Assembly: GCF_004354045.1 (NCBI RefSeq)
Contig: NZ_SMRT01000001.1
Span: 62,001 to 126,000, forward strand
Origin: Paenibacillus piri
GTDB taxonomy: Bacteria > Bacillota > Bacilli > Paenibacillales > NBRC-103111
DNA: 64,000 nucleotides
Reading direction: 5' to 3'
This document shows positions 26,205 to 33,763 of this stretch, in pieces (the first letter of the stretch is position 1; each line of letters starts with the position of its first letter). The position numbers and the translations under genes were made by a program. The notes below the pieces were generated by a model, which was not told where the DNA came from, did no database searches, and saw only the letters and a list, made by a program, of their open reading frames with translations.

Positions 26205-26375
26205 CTAAACGTATGGTGAAAGGAAGGTCGCGATGATTTTTTTCGATATCGACTTTGCGAAGGTGTCTTTATCTTGTTGTCTGATATGTAGGTCGAATCT
26301 GTTGTTCTTACCTTCACCGGAAAAAACCATTTCAACATTGACTGATTTAACTTTTGTTGTTTTTAGTAACGTCAT
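26205..26375 (-). CDS. small hypothetical protein, 56 aa, in AT-rich island
   Basis: A 56-residue reverse-strand frame whose ATG (26375) is preceded by AAAGGAG at ideal distance. The product is hydrophilic and basic, starts MTLLKTTKVKSVNVEMVFSG and ends FLSPYV. I do not recognise the family. It is divergent from the Cro/C1-type regulator at 26528, with palindromic operator-like sequence between them, the arrangement of a small phage or plasmid switch. The forward-strand frame over the same bases has no ribosome site and is rejected. Confidence 0.55.
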   Translation of the reverse strand: MTLLKTTKVKSVNVEMVFSGEGKNNRFDLHIRQQDKDTFAKSISKKIIATFLSPYV

Positions 26376-26415
26376 TTTAACATCTCCTTTAGATATGATT
26401 GATAATCACAATTAA

Positions 26416-26480
26416 AGTATACACCCTTTACGTATGTACGTAAATAGATATGACCGATTTGAGTATACACTTTTTTCGTA
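26416..26480. promoter_or_regulatory. operator-like repeats between divergent genes
   Basis: A near-identical 19-bp direct repeat beginning AGTATACAC occurs at 26416-26434 and 26462-26480 (four differences). Between and overlapping them is a perfect inverted repeat with arms TTTACGTA and TACGTAAA, two-base centre, at 26427-26444. These are probable binding sites for the neighbouring HTH regulator. Confidence 0.6.
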
Positions 26481-26527
26481 ATATGATAATATATATTTCA
26501 ATAGTTAAAGTAAAGGAATGAAGTTTA

Positions 26528-26797
26528 ATGCCAATCAAATTCAAATTACAATCCACACTGGATGAATTAAATATTTCAAGAAATAAATTGTCTGTAGAAG
26601 GTAAGATAAGGCTTGCAACACTTTATGAAATGGCACATGATCAATCAAAAGCAATTAAATTGGATACACTTGATTCAATTATTGCTACAATTAACCGCAT
26701 TGCTAAGTCAGAGGGGAAAAGAATTATTAATGTATCAGATATAATTGAGTATGTGCCCGATGAGTCTGAGAACAAAGAAAAACCTACTAATTTATAG
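26528..26797 (+). CDS. Cro/C1-type (XRE) helix-turn-helix regulator
   Basis: An 89-residue DNA-binding protein of the short XRE type. The helix-turn-helix lies at about 10-60: LDELNISRNKLSVEGKI, then RLATLYEMAHDQ as recognition region and IKLDTLDSIIATINRIAK as the supporting helices, as in HTH_26-type phage regulators. The tail is acidic. ATG 26528 has only a weak AAGGAATGAAG ribosome site. Low GC and codon choice differ from the surrounding genes, in keeping with a transferred island. Likely represses its own and the divergent gene through the repeats upstream. Confidence 0.75.
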   Translation: MPIKFKLQSTLDELNISRNKLSVEGKIRLATLYEMAHDQSKAIKLDTLDSIIATINRIAKSEGKRIINVSDIIEYVPDESENKEKPTNL

Positions 26798-26822
26798 TAG
26801 GTATCTTTAGGAATATCGTAAA

Positions 26823-27851
26823 CTATTTGTATTTGCTAAATTCTAATTTATACGTTGCCGAGTTTTCTTTCCCATTGTGTAAATATATAAGTTCTGCTTC
26901 TTTCGATAGGTCTAATTCATCTAGTGAGAAGTATCCCATTATTGTACTTTTAAAAGCCGGAGATTTAGGCCAAGTTGCAGTAAAATTTGCTAATTTATCA
27001 TTGCCTAAGATATATTTTGGTTGAATTATTTTAGAACCTTGTTTAATCACAACGTTGACATTTTGAGTAAATTTCATATCTTCACCGAAAGCATTAATAC
27101 TTACACCAAGTTCTGTGACACTTGCAATTTTTTTAGCTTCTTCGAATGTAAATGTTTTATAATCGGATGATTTTAAATATGAAAACATAACAATATTTAA
27201 GTAAGGCGTTGTGACAGTAATAGAAGGTTCTTTCACCGTTAACTTATTTTCAAGTATTTTTAATTTATACTGTTTCTCAATTTTAGTAAAATTATCGAGG
27301 CCATTTTCTCCCTCTCTAATTGCCTCTTTGATTGAATCATCTGATAGATTAAACATTTGATTGTTACTATCTTTATTAGTACCTTTTTCTTCTTTATTAT
27401 TATCTTTTTCTTGAGGGGTACTAATCTGTATTGATCTATCATCTGAGTTCCATACAACTTCAGAACCACTTGATTCAGCAATGAATCTCAATGGGACAAA
27501 TGTACTTTCGTTAATGATTTGTGGTGCGACTTCTAGGTTCACTACCTTGTTTCTAACATTTGCTTTATTATCGCCAATATTCAAAAGAATCTGTAAATCA
27601 TCGTTTGCCCTGTATCCAGTTACTGTTTTCCCAAAGCCATGATCAAAAAACTTGACGGTAAAACCAAGGTTTTCAAATATTGGCCTGAACTGTACCAAGG
27701 TTGTTCCGTCTCGAATAATGGGTTGTTCTGTAAATTGAATTTGTTTGCCATTTAATAATACTTTGATTGGAATTTCCGTTTCTGCAAATACACTGGTTGG
27801 TAATACATTTAACAGTAATAATACGAATAATAGAACATTAATTTTTCTCAA
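26823..27851 (-). CDS. secreted stalk-domain (copper amine oxidase N-terminal-like) protein
   Basis: A secreted protein of about 340 residues. A signal peptide (LRKINVLLFVLLLLNVLPTS, cleaved after VFA) is followed by a Cu-amine-oxidase N-terminal-like stalk domain at about 25-140: IPIKVLLNGKQIQFTEQPII, FRPIFENLGFTV, STFVPLRFIAESSG and VVWNSDDRSIQIS. A Lys/Asn/Asp-rich linker and a 170-residue domain of no recognised family follow. The start is uncertain: TTG 27851 sits about 12 bases after GGGAGG, while ATG 27863 and 27902 are less well placed. AT-rich and Lys/Asn-rich relative to neighbours, so likely acquired with the island. It is not an oxidase; such stalk domains are thought to bind the cell surface. 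Confidence 0.72.
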   Translation of the reverse strand: MRKINVLLFVLLLLNVLPTSVFAETEIPIKVLLNGKQIQFTEQPIIRDGTTLVQFRPIFENLGFTVKFFDHGFGKTVTGYRANDDLQILLNIGDNKANVRNKVVNLEVAPQIINESTFVPLRFIAESSGSEVVWNSDDRSIQISTPQEKDNNKEEKGTNKDSNNQMFNLSDDSIKEAIREGENGLDNFTKIEKQYKLKILENKLTVKEPSITVTTPYLNIVMFSYLKSSDYKTFTFEEAKKIASVTELGVSINAFGEDMKFTQNVNVVIKQGSKIIQPKYILGNDKLANFTATWPKSPAFKSTIMGYFSLDELDLSKEAELIYLHNGKENSATYKLEFSKYK

Positions 27852-27972
27852 GACTAATCCCATCCTCCCAAACTTTTCCAATATTATAACACCATTCGAC
27901 ATAGTAGGTCTATAGAATTAGGAGGATTATATTTTGAATATGATCTAAATGGATTAATATAATCAATTCCGC

Positions 27973-28345
27973 TTATCTTTGTTTTAAAAGCTTAGATGCT
28001 TCCCTTATTAATTGTGTTCTAACACCATTCTTTTTATCGTTTAATAATTGCCTCATTTCGTCGTATGTAAGTTTATTAAATGCATCCTGATCCAGTTTTT
28101 CATCTAATAACAAGCCAGCTGATTGTGTAACATCTCTTTGCTTGCTGACATAATGATTCCATAAAGTTTTGATATCACTATGCCCAGATTGTAATTGAGC
28201 AGCTTTAAAATCACCTTCTGTATCAATGATAAAGTTAGGAGCAAAATTACGAAAGCTGTGGAAAACGATGTTTCGTTTAGGATGTATTTGCATTTGAATT
28301 TTTAATGTGTTCATCATATTCCATATTGTTTTGGTCGAGAGAGCC
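27973..28345 (-). pseudogene. C-terminal remnant of a phage-type tyrosine recombinase
   Basis: About 120 residues matching the end of a tyrosine integrase. The HxxR box is HSFRNF, the next catalytic histidine is in SGHSDIKTLW and the nucleophile tyrosine is in NHYVSK. The core lacks the upstream catalytic Arg and all N-terminal domains. Recognisable sequence starts near ALSTKTIWNMM (about 28341); upstream of it the base composition changes sharply to GC-rich and no ribosome site is present, though the frame stays open to 28404. It is therefore a 5'-truncated relic marking one end of the AT-rich island, next to hprK. Confidence 0.72.
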
Positions 28346-28485
28346 TTTGAGCGAATGCGAGGCTGCTGCGCGCTTTTGCTGGGAAAATGATATGGTTGCT
28401 GCAATTGTCACTTTCATGCGAAGGATAATGACTTCGGATGTAGAATGTAATGGTGTCGGAGCAGATTGATGAGGGAAAGAAGGCG

Positions 28486-29400
28486 ATGATGATCAAGACT
28501 GTTACTGTTCAAGATTTAGTGAACCGTTTCTCACTGGAGGTATTGGCCGGCCGAACCGAGCTGCACCGGGTGATAACCAAGCCTAAGACTCATCGCCCGG
28601 GTCTTGAGTTTACCGGTTATTTTGATTTTTTTTCGCATGCGCATGTGCAGGTGCTCGGCAGGAAGGAAATTACGTATTTGCATAAGCAGACCGAGGAAGA
28701 ACGCAACCTGAGAATCGGCAATGTGGTTAAATATCACCCGCCTTGCTTTGTGGTGACACATAATCAGGAAGGGCTCAAATATTTGAACAAGTATTGCGAG
28801 GAAGAAGGCATTCCGCTGTTGCGGACGCATGAATCGACCTCGAAGTTTTCCGATCTGATGGACAATTACTTGTCCAAAGCGTTGGCCCAAGAAATCGCGA
28901 TCCATGGGGTCTGCGTCAATGTGTCGGGCATCGGCGTCATTCTTCGCGGCAAATCGGGCGTCGGCAAGAGCGAAACTGCGCATACGCTGATCCGCCGCGG
29001 CCACAGGCTTGTAGCCGATGATATGGTGGTGTTGAAAAAGACGAGTCCCGAGACGATCATCGGTACGCATAACGGAAAAAGCAAAGAGTTTCTTGCGCTC
29101 CGCAGCATCGGTCTGATCAACGTATCCCGTCTTTATGGCAGAAGAGCGTTCCAGGACGAGACGCGGATTGTGCTCGATATCGAGCTGACCAAATGGCAGG
29201 ACAACGCGCTGAACAACGATCTGGAGCTGGAGCAAAAGTTTACCGATTATTTGGACGTCCGCATCCCGCATATTGAAATTCAGCTTCAGCCGGGCAGAGA
29301 CGTGGCCGGACTGGTCGAAGCGGCGGCCAATAACTGGTATTTGAAGCAGCAGGGCTACAGCGCGGTCGAAGATTTTATGAAGCGATTGGAAGACAATTAG
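28486..29400 (+). CDS. hprK: HPr kinase/phosphorylase
   Basis: Phosphorylates and dephosphorylates HPr on Ser46, setting carbon catabolite repression through CcpA. The protein of about 304 residues has the HprK N-terminal domain (1-130), the conserved IHGVCVNVSGIG with the catalytic histidine, Walker A GKSGVGKSET near residue 155, and the family signature region RSIGLINVSRLYG through the acidic LDIELTKW. ATG 28486 (or 28489) is preferred; the ribosome site GAGGGAAAGAAGG is loose. Its upstream region was apparently replaced by the AT-rich island, so its promoter may be altered. A terminator follows; lgt and other usual partners are not adjacent. Confidence 0.93.
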   Translation: MMIKTVTVQDLVNRFSLEVLAGRTELHRVITKPKTHRPGLEFTGYFDFFSHAHVQVLGRKEITYLHKQTEEERNLRIGNVVKYHPPCFVVTHNQEGLKYLNKYCEEEGIPLLRTHESTSKFSDLMDNYLSKALAQEIAIHGVCVNVSGIGVILRGKSGVGKSETAHTLIRRGHRLVADDMVVLKKTSPETIIGTHNGKSKEFLALRSIGLINVSRLYGRRAFQDETRIVLDIELTKWQDNALNNDLELEQKFTDYLDVRIPHIEIQLQPGRDVAGLVEAAANNWYLKQQGYSAVEDFMKRLEDN

Positions 29401-29775
29401 AACGAACGGCTGTATAGCGACAACGGAACAGCTGTCTCCTCATGGATCGGATATGGGGAGCGGCTGTTTTTAATTTTGGCCCACCTGAGGAATGGATCCG
29501 CGGTTGATTGATGCGGTTTAGCGGTGGGATTGCTAGAGAGCCGGAAAGGGGCGTACCGGTCGATGCCGCCAAACATGCGGAGAGAACGGAAATAAAGGTG
29601 GAAACGGGAGAAGTTTGGCGTAAAACTCCGTATCAGGGAGATAATGGAGCATGAAGGTTAAACGTTGTGCCGAATCCGCTTTCCATGGGGCTTTCCTTTG
29701 TTCGACAGAACTACCGGAGAGGAGTAATATGCTTAGGTGAGTGGATGTTTGGAGATAAGGGAGACGAGACGGTAG
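29401..29775. other. intergenic region after hprK
   Basis: Apart from the terminator at 29427-29471 I see no convincing feature. A 29-codon frame from ATG 29652 has only a poor ribosome site and is not called. Confidence 0.4.
29427..29471 (+). terminator. hprK terminator
   Basis: AACAGCTGTCTCC (29427-29439) and GGGGAGCGGCTGTT (29455-29468) form a stem followed by T residues, 27 bases after the hprK stop. Confidence 0.75.
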
Positions 29776-30702
29776 ATGGTAAGGTCATATATACTCCTGC
29801 TTTTTTGCGTGTGCTGCTGGGGAAGCAATTTTGTGTTCGGTTCCATCCTGATCAAGGAGTTTCCGCCCATTTTGCTTTCCGCCATCCGGTTGTCGGCTAC
29901 CTCTTTATTTTTAATCGGTTACGGATGGAGCTTCAAAAAGTTGGGGTATTTAACCCGGCGCGATATTTTATGGCTCATTCCGCTCGGGTTTATCGGCACG
30001 CTGCTGAATCAATCGGCCTTTTTTACCGGGCTTGAAACGGTCGATGCGACAACGGCCGCGCTGATCACGTCGCTGGCGCCGATTACCGTCGCCGTGCTGG
30101 CTGCAGTGTTTTTGAAAGAAACGATTACAAGGCGAATGGTGTTCGGATCGGTGCTTGCAATCGTCGGTATTTTTTTCGTGGTCGGCAAATCCGGAGGCAT
30201 TAAGCTTTCCATTGGCATTGTCTATATGTTTCTGGCCATGTTTACCTTCGCGGTCTCCATCATTATTATGCGAAAATTAACCGAGCGGATCGATCCGTTG
30301 ACGGCAACTGTGTATTCGACCGTCATCGGCTCCAGTATGGTGATACCGGTCGCGCTCGTCAAAGAGCCGATCACGAATGTCAGTTCCCACCCGTGGGCGT
30401 GGGTGCTGCTCGTCGTGACGGCGATTCTGATGCAAGGGCTGTGCGGGCTGATCTGGAACGTGCAGCTCAAGCGGATCGGAGCCGGCAAAGCGGCCGTTTT
30501 TCTGAATTTGCAGCCGTTTGTGGCGATGATCGTCGGCTTCCTGCTCCTTGGGACGCCGGTAACGACTGTGCAGGCAGTCGGCTCGCTGCTGATCGTGGGC
30601 GGTGTGCTGCTGGCGACCGGTCAGAAGAAAGCGAAGCCGGAACGGATCGGCAAGCCGATGGCGGCTCCCGGACCGATCTCCAAGCTGACGGGAGGCTCAT
30701 AA
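29776..30702 (+). CDS. EamA/DMT superfamily transporter
   Basis: A 308-residue inner-membrane transporter of the drug/metabolite superfamily with ten hydrophobic segments in two EamA repeats (about 5-140 and 150-290). Characteristic pieces are CCWGSNFVFGSI at the N-terminus, SAFFTGLETVDATTAALI with the end-of-helix motif, and LNLQPFVAMIVGFLLLGTPV in the second repeat. Substrate unknown; relatives export amino acids or nucleosides. ATG 29776 is about 12 bases after GGGAGACGAG. The tail KPERIGKPMAAPGPIS is cytoplasmic and basic. Confidence 0.88.
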   Translation: MVRSYILLLFCVCCWGSNFVFGSILIKEFPPILLSAIRLSATSLFLIGYGWSFKKLGYLTRRDILWLIPLGFIGTLLNQSAFFTGLETVDATTAALITSLAPITVAVLAAVFLKETITRRMVFGSVLAIVGIFFVVGKSGGIKLSIGIVYMFLAMFTFAVSIIIMRKLTERIDPLTATVYSTVIGSSMVIPVALVKEPITNVSSHPWAWVLLVVTAILMQGLCGLIWNVQLKRIGAGKAAVFLNLQPFVAMIVGFLLLGTPVTTVQAVGSLLIVGGVLLATGQKKAKPERIGKPMAAPGPISKLTGGS

Positions 30703-30761
30703 CCGGCAGACTGGCGTAAGCGAGGACGGGTTCGGCCTCAGGCCTTTTGCTCGAACAAAAT

Positions 30762-30809
30762 AAGAAGCTCCTGTCACCCCGCCATCCGGCGAGGTTTCGG
30801 GAGCTTCTT
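30762..30809. terminator. bidirectional terminator-like hairpin
   Basis: AAGAAGCTCC and GGGAGCTTCTT form a stem with an inner CCGCC/GGCGA-rich loop. On the reverse strand it is followed by ATTTT, so it may also stop transcripts leaving argS. Confidence 0.55.
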
Positions 30810-30881
30810 CGCCGTTTGCGCAGGGACAGATGCGCAGCAGTGCGGTCTGTTGCAAGCAGGGGCTTCCGCGGCAATTAATAG

Positions 30882-31082
30882 TTACCCACAACTTTATCCA
30901 CAAAATGAACAATAAAGATCGGGCAATGGGTATAGTTTTAAAAGTGTAGTCCACATATCCACATTTTTAGTTATCCACAACCGGGATTGCATGGGGTCGG
31001 CTGGCGCCGTACAACGCCATACCATGCGCTGGAGCTGCGCGCGATGCGAAATTGGCCGGACTCTGCTGTAAGTTGTGGATAA
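30882..31082. other. DnaA-box-like cluster A, downstream of argS
   Basis: Perfect TTATCCACA boxes occur at 30894-30902 and 30971-30979, and its complement TGTGGATAA at 31074-31082. Near matches are TTACCCACA (30882-30890), TAGTCCACA (30947-30955) and ATATCCACA (30955-30963). The segment is AT-rich and noncoding. Confidence 0.65.
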
Positions 31083-31109
31083 CTCCATCCGGCATTGCCG
31101 CTACGCGTT

Positions 31110-33074
31110 TTACATCCGGCTCGGAGTCGGCAGGCCGAGCACCTGCAGCGCATCGCCCAACGTCTCTTTGAACACGGAGGTCAGCCAGACACGGAACTTT
31201 TTCCGTTCGTCATCCGCTTTCAGAATCGGGCAGGCGGCGTAAAAATTGTTAAACAGCGTTGCCAAATCAAACGCATAGCTGCAAACGAAATGCGGCGCCA
31301 GCTCCTTGCCCGCGGCAGCCAATGTATCGGGCCAGTTCGCGATGTGCCGCAGCAATGCGTATTCCGCTTTCTCCATCTCGGGAAAATGTTCCGGTACCGC
31401 AGGAGAGCTGTGCGGCTCCTGCCCGGCTTTATTGATCACGCTGACCGCGCGTGCGTATGAATACAGCAAGTATACGCCCGAGTTGCCGGAAATTTCCGTC
31501 GCCTGCTGCAAATCGAACACGACTTCCGTGTGCAGGTTAAACCGGAGCAAGTAGTAGCGGATCGCCGCGGCGGCGATCGTCCGGCTGGATATGCCGGTTG
31601 GGTCTGTTGCAGCGGAAGTAGAAGTCTTTATACTTGGCTTCGCACAATCTTGACCAAAGCGCTCGTCCTGGGGGACGGCGAAGGGTTTATCCTTGGAGCG
31701 CTTGTTGTCGACGACCGCTTCCATCAAATCGAGCAGCTCGGCAACTTTAATGCCGATTCCTTGCCGCCCGGACATGGCGTACGAAGCTTTATTGTCCGAT
31801 GTGTCGATGCCGAGCTCGGCCGCCGATCCGGGGCTCAAGGCTACGACGCCATAGCTGACATGCCGCAGCTTAGCGGCCTGTTCGCCGAAGCCCAGCGCTT
31901 CGAGCGCCTGCTTCACCATCGCCTGCGGATATTGCTGCCGGTGGTCGATCACATTGATGACCATATCGGCTCGGCCGAATAGCCCGCCGGAGCCGTCCGC
32001 ATGCGTTGTCCACAAGCCTTCCGCAAACGGTTTGTATCGAAAATCTTTGTCCAGCAGGCCGAACTTCCACAGGTGATAGGCGATATCTTTGGCGGTATAC
32101 GTCAAAATGCCGTTGGAGCGCACCAGCACTTTATCCGCGCTATGCGCCGAATCCTCATCGGCATTGTCCGCGTCAGGCTGCTTTAACACCCAGCAGCCCG
32201 CCAGCTTCCCTTCCGTCTCCTTCACAAATAACGGGGTACGCCGCAGCAGCTCGAACGCGGACGACCAGAACCCTTCTCTCACGATATTGCTTTCCCAGAC
32301 CAACAGGTCGAAATCAATTCCGAACGGCTTCATTTCCTCCACATGCTCGCGGACAATCCGTTCCGCCGCCAGCATGCCGATCCATGCGGTATTGCCGCTG
32401 CCTTCCTCCAGACTGTGCAGAACGCGGGTGCGCTGCTCCTGCAGCTCGGGATGAACCCGGTATTCGCGATTGACCGCAGCGTAAATATCCCAGCAGTAGT
32501 CGCCGAAACGGACATGCTCCTTGTGCAGCGGCGTGTGAAGGAGACCGACCACGGTATCGGCCAGCTGATTGCCGAGGTCGTCGATGTAGTTGTGGACCTC
32601 GACCCGGCGGCCGGTCCGCCGCAGCAGTCTCACTAACGTGTCGCCGATGCACGAATTGCGCAAATGCCCGATATGCGCCGATTTGTTCGGATTGATCGAT
32701 GTATGCTCGACTACGACCTTTTCCGCGGCGTCCCGGGATGCATCCGGAACGGGCGGATGCTTGGCCCACTGCTCCCAGTCGATAAACAGGTTGATAAAGC
32801 CCGGCGGGACGACCTCAATTTTGCTCAGCAGCCGTCCGGCCATGCCTTGCCGCACCAGTTGGGCCCGAATGAGCTCCGCGATGACGAGCGGCGGTTTGCG
32901 CAGCGCTTTGGCCAGCTGCATCGCAATATTGGTCGAATAGTCGCCGTGTTCCAGATGGGACGGCTGCTCGATCATAACATGCAGGGAGCCGTCTTCCGGC
33001 CGGGGCAGACCAAGCTCGTCGAACAGGACGAGCCCGGCGGCGTTGATTTGAGCGGATAAGAAAGGGTTGATCAT
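31110..33074 (-). CDS. argS: arginyl-tRNA synthetase with repeat-derived insertion
   Basis: Charges tRNA-Arg in the cytoplasm. The product has about 654 residues, longer than the usual 550-600. The N-terminal Arg-tRNA domain (HLEHGDYSTNIAMQLAK), the class I HIGH motif in NPNKSAHIGHLRNS, the core QQYPQAMVKQALEALG and the KMSK equivalent SYAMSGRQGIGIK are all present, followed by a C-terminal DALR anticodon-binding domain. Between VDN and ISSRTIAAAAIRYY lies an unusual stretch (about residues 455-485) encoded by a copy of a dispersed palindromic repeat (31631-31696) kept in frame. ATG 33074 has AAAGGAGG upstream. Controlled by a T-box leader; both flanks hold DnaA-box-like clusters. Confidence 0.93.
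   Translation of the reverse strand: MINPFLSAQINAAGLVLFDELGLPRPEDGSLHVMIEQPSHLEHGDYSTNIAMQLAKALRKPPLVIAELIRAQLVRQGMAGRLLSKIEVVPPGFINLFIDWEQWAKHPPVPDASRDAAEKVVVEHTSINPNKSAHIGHLRNSCIGDTLVRLLRRTGRRVEVHNYIDDLGNQLADTVVGLLHTPLHKEHVRFGDYCWDIYAAVNREYRVHPELQEQRTRVLHSLEEGSGNTAWIGMLAAERIVREHVEEMKPFGIDFDLLVWESNIVREGFWSSAFELLRRTPLFVKETEGKLAGCWVLKQPDADNADEDSAHSADKVLVRSNGILTYTAKDIAYHLWKFGLLDKDFRYKPFAEGLWTTHADGSGGLFGRADMVINVIDHRQQYPQAMVKQALEALGFGEQAAKLRHVSYGVVALSPGSAAELGIDTSDNKASYAMSGRQGIGIKVAELLDLMEAVVDNKRSKDKPFAVPQDERFGQDCAKPSIKTSTSAATDPTGISSRTIAAAAIRYYLLRFNLHTEVVFDLQQATEISGNSGVYLLYSYARAVSVINKAGQEPHSSPAVPEHFPEMEKAEYALLRHIANWPDTLAAAGKELAPHFVCSYAFDLATLFNNFYAACPILKADDERKKFRVWLTSVFKETLGDALQVLGLPTPSRM
31631..31696. 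repeat. dispersed palindromic repeat, copy A, inside argS
   Basis: Begins TACTTGGCTTCGCACAATC and ends GTTTATCCTTGG. Shares with copies B, C and D a layout GCTTCGC, AACCTTGAC, GCGCTC(G/A)TCC, GGAC(A/G)GCGAAG, TTATCCTTG. The outer arms GCTTCGC and GCGAAG and inner CGTCC/GGACGG are complementary, so it can form a hairpin. It is translated as part of ArgRS. Confidence 0.75.
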
Positions 33075-33108
33075 AGCGGTTCCTCCTTTATTCATGGCGC
33101 GGATCAAA

Positions 33109-33345
33109 TGCAAAAAAGCCTTCATCCCAATAAGAGACGAAGGCTTGAGGCGCTCGCGGTACCACTCTTGTTGTTAAACCGAAGTTTAACCACTCAGGAC
33201 ATAACGGTGTCGGCCGGATCTTCCTACTGTGAGGCTTCGGAGGATCTTCTCATGGGTCCGCTTCGCTGCTGGCTCCGTACCGGCTCTCACTCTCCCGGCT
33301 CGCTTGCGACTATTGCCGACAGCTACTGTCCCAATCATCGAATGT
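33109..33345 (-). ncRNA. T-box leader of argS
   Basis: On the reverse strand, the T-box core AGAGTGGTACCGCGAGCG (33152-33169) is followed by a terminator stem AAGCCTTCGTC/GATGAAGGCTT and six T residues (33109-33146). Upstream lies a stem I region through about 33345. The tRNA-Arg identity is inferred from the gene. Confidence 0.85.
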
Positions 33346-33354
33346 TGAATTGTA

Positions 33355-33416
33355 TGCTTGGCTTCGCCAGCCCTCGATAAATGCGCGCATCCGTTGAGGA
33401 CAGCGAAAGCCGGTTT
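33355..33416. repeat. dispersed palindromic repeat, copy B
   Basis: Begins ATGCTTGGCTTCGCCAGCC and contains GCGCGCATCC, GAGGACAGCGAAAGCC. It lies just upstream of the argS T-box leader, where it may overlap the promoter. Same family as 31631, 37596 and 59937. Confidence 0.65.
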
Positions 33417-33525
33417 TTGGAAAATGGCTTTTTATCATTATACCCGGATTTGGAAAAAAATCAACAAGGCATTTAAATCGTTTCGCACCGTTTCGGTCGG
33501 CAGGACATATCGCAGTAACCGGCAG

Positions 33526-33623
33526 TTGTCCACAATGTTATCCACAAATCAACATAACCCTGATTAAGACTGTGCATAGCTTTGTTCAAATAACCCACAT
33601 ATCCACAATTCTATTTATCCACA
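33526..33623. other. DnaA-box-like cluster B, upstream of argS
   Basis: Perfect TTATCCACA at 33538-33546 and 33615-33623; near matches TTGTCCACA (33526-33534), TAACCCACA (33591-33599) and ATATCCACA (33599-33607), all in the same orientation. Noncoding region between the argS leader and the Wzy-type gene. Confidence 0.65.
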
Positions 33624-33657
33624 GACCTCGTCAAGCTATTGAAGTAGAGAACGTCAA

Positions 33658-33706
33658 AGAAGCCTTTCAAACGCCGCATGGGAATGCGGGTTTGAAAGGC
33701 CTCTTT
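33658..33706 (-). terminator. terminator of the Wzy-type gene
   Basis: AAGCCTTTCAAACGCCGCAT and ATGCGGGTTTGAAAGGC form a long stem (33659-33700). On the reverse strand it is followed by TTCTTTG; it lies about 60 bases after the reverse-strand stop at 33764. Confidence 0.65.
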
Positions 33707-33763
33707 ACTAGCTTTTATGCGAGAGGCTCCATGCAGTCCGCTTTAGGCCGGGCGGGCAGCCGA

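Noticed and set aside
26233..26415. Forward-strand 60-aa frame
   Set aside because: No ribosome site and Cys/Ser-rich composition; the reverse strand of the same region has a well-placed start and ribosome site for a 56-aa protein.
29652..29741. 29-codon frame upstream of the EamA transporter
   Set aside because: Weak ribosome site and no conserved character; too little to call.
30882..33623. Chromosomal origin oriC
   Set aside because: DnaA-like boxes are present, but dnaA, dnaN, recF and gyr genes are absent and the clusters flank argS; a titration cluster is more likely.
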